64,000 nt of DNA from NCBI GenBank assembly GCA_028752905.1, contig JAQNBH010000012.1, positions 21,582,570 through 21,646,569 on the forward strand, written 5' to 3'. Of the stretch, positions 63,329 to 64,000 are shown piece by piece (position 1 is the first letter of the stretch; every line of letters starts with the position of its first letter). Position numbers and translations under genes: made by a program. The notes under the pieces are model-generated. The model was not told where the DNA came from and searched no databases. It saw only the letters and a list, made by a program, of their open reading frames with translations. Origin of the DNA: Cladorhizidae sp. MBARI D1340-BT2. Taxonomy: Eukaryota > Porifera > Demospongiae > Poecilosclerida > Cladorhizidae.

Positions 63329-63769
63329 GTACGTACATACATGACTACCGTATTTGACCTCGTATTATCAGATATCTCCCCTGCCAAACATTCTACACAT
63401 AATTATTTTCGGTTCAAAATTAAAATGTTATCTATTACTACTACTATTTAATTGTTTGTTTTGTTGTTGTTATTATTATTTTAATTGTTATTATTATTAT
63501 TATTTTGATGTTTTGCATGCAACTTCAGCATCTCTGAACTGTGTAGAATTGTGCGTGCCCATGGCTCTAGGGCATGGCAAGTGTGTAATGAGATTCATGA
63601 AGTAACAAGCTCATGGTCCTAGAACTCCTAGGCAGTGATTCTTGCTCTTCTGCTTTGCTTGCTATTCCTGATATACATGTAGAGGCAGTGAGGCAGAGCT
63701 TGAGCACAGACAAGAAATATGTATAGAGTGTGTGGAACTATGGTTGCTTAAAACTAGAGTAGGGTGTGG
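63329..63769. other. Intron 37, single copy
   Basis: Contains a (TTA)n patch at 63460-63510. No exon recognised. Confidence 0.6.
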
Positions 63770-64000
63770 CTTTCTCTCCCTCTCTCTTCTCCCTCCCTCT
63801 CTCTTCTCCCCCCCTCTCTCTTCTCCCTCCCTCTCTTCTTCCTCTCCCTCCCTCTCTCTCTCTTCCTCCCTCTCTCTTCTTCCTCTCCCTCCCTCTCTCT
63901 TCTTCCTCTCCCTCCCTCTCTCTTCTTTCCTCTCTCTTCTTTCCTCTCTTCTTCCCCTCTCCCTCCCTCTCTCTGCTTCTCTGACCTTCTCTCTTCTTTT
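63770..64000. repeat. (CTCTCTTCTCCCTCC)n polypyrimidine tract
   Basis: C/T-only repeat running to the window edge. Confidence 0.92.

Noticed and set aside
56921..62843. Minus-strand open frames up to 557 codons with unit [11 protein letters not shown]
   Set aside because: Product of the 33-bp array in intron 36; frame breaks coincide with array indels.
1..64000. tRNA, rRNA or other structured RNA genes
   Set aside because: I found no tRNA box A/B pair or rRNA-like sequence by eye; a tRNAscan or Infernal run would be needed to exclude them.

Overview
The window looks like eukaryotic, invertebrate animal DNA. A sponge (Porifera) is my best guess, but another early-branching metazoan would also fit. 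The evidence is a collagen gene split into many small Gly-X-Y exons with GT...AG introns, fossils of pogo/Tigger, Tc1-like and MITE-type DNA transposons, and extremely abundant minisatellites. There are no bacterial operons, ribosome binding sites or CRISPR arrays. The species call is inference; the collagen call is read directly from the sequence.

One gene dominates. On the + strand I can place 37 consecutive internal exons (4340 to 63328) of a non-fibrillar, interrupted collagen. Together they make 3216 nt, an exact 1072 codons in one unbroken frame, about 5% of the window. Neither the 5' end (signal peptide) nor the 3' end (C-terminal domain, polyA site) is present, so the gene continues past both edges. 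Exons 1-19 (4.3-16.0 kb) and 28-37 (35.7-63.3 kb) are bounded by phase-0 introns, and most are 54, 63, 72 or 81 nt long. The middle block, exons 20-27 (21.4-34.8 kb), has longer exons and several phase-1 introns. Exons 24/25 encode a short non-collagenous gap with an N-glycosylation sequon. Exon 28 plus the first two codons of exon 29 encode a ~50-residue module resembling the trimerization domain of collagen XV/XVIII. Here, unusually, it sits inside the collagenous region and more triple helix follows it.

Almost everything else is intron, and nearly every long intron carries its own private tandem array: a 28-bp array at 1-3865, 68-bp at 5.8-6.7 kb, 66-bp at 10.9-11.7 kb, 12-bp at 22.9-24.0 kb, 34-bp at 27.3-28.3 kb, 39-bp (about 140 copies) at 28.6-34.1 kb, 17/18-bp at 36.15-37.48 kb, 43-bp at 38.2-39.4 kb, 27-bp at 51.5-52.7 kb and 33-bp (about 177 copies) at 57.0-62.8 kb. 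Many of these arrays are free of stop codons in one frame, so they produce long but spurious open reading frames.

Several arrays touch the exons. One duplicates a 3' splice site with the start of exon 22 six times, each copy leading to a stop. One resembles the 5' end of exon 23. A 42-bp duplication copies the acceptor of exon 20.

Mobile elements: a 581-bp pogo/Tigger-type element with a remnant of transposase (13.7-14.3 kb), a 2.67-kb decayed Tc1-like element (48.3-50.95 kb), and two or three MITE-like elements nested inside satellites (14.5, 22.7 and 44.4 kb). There is also a recent 723-bp tandem duplication (17.86-19.30 kb) and a 118-bp hairpin with hammerhead-like core motifs (54.97-55.09 kb).
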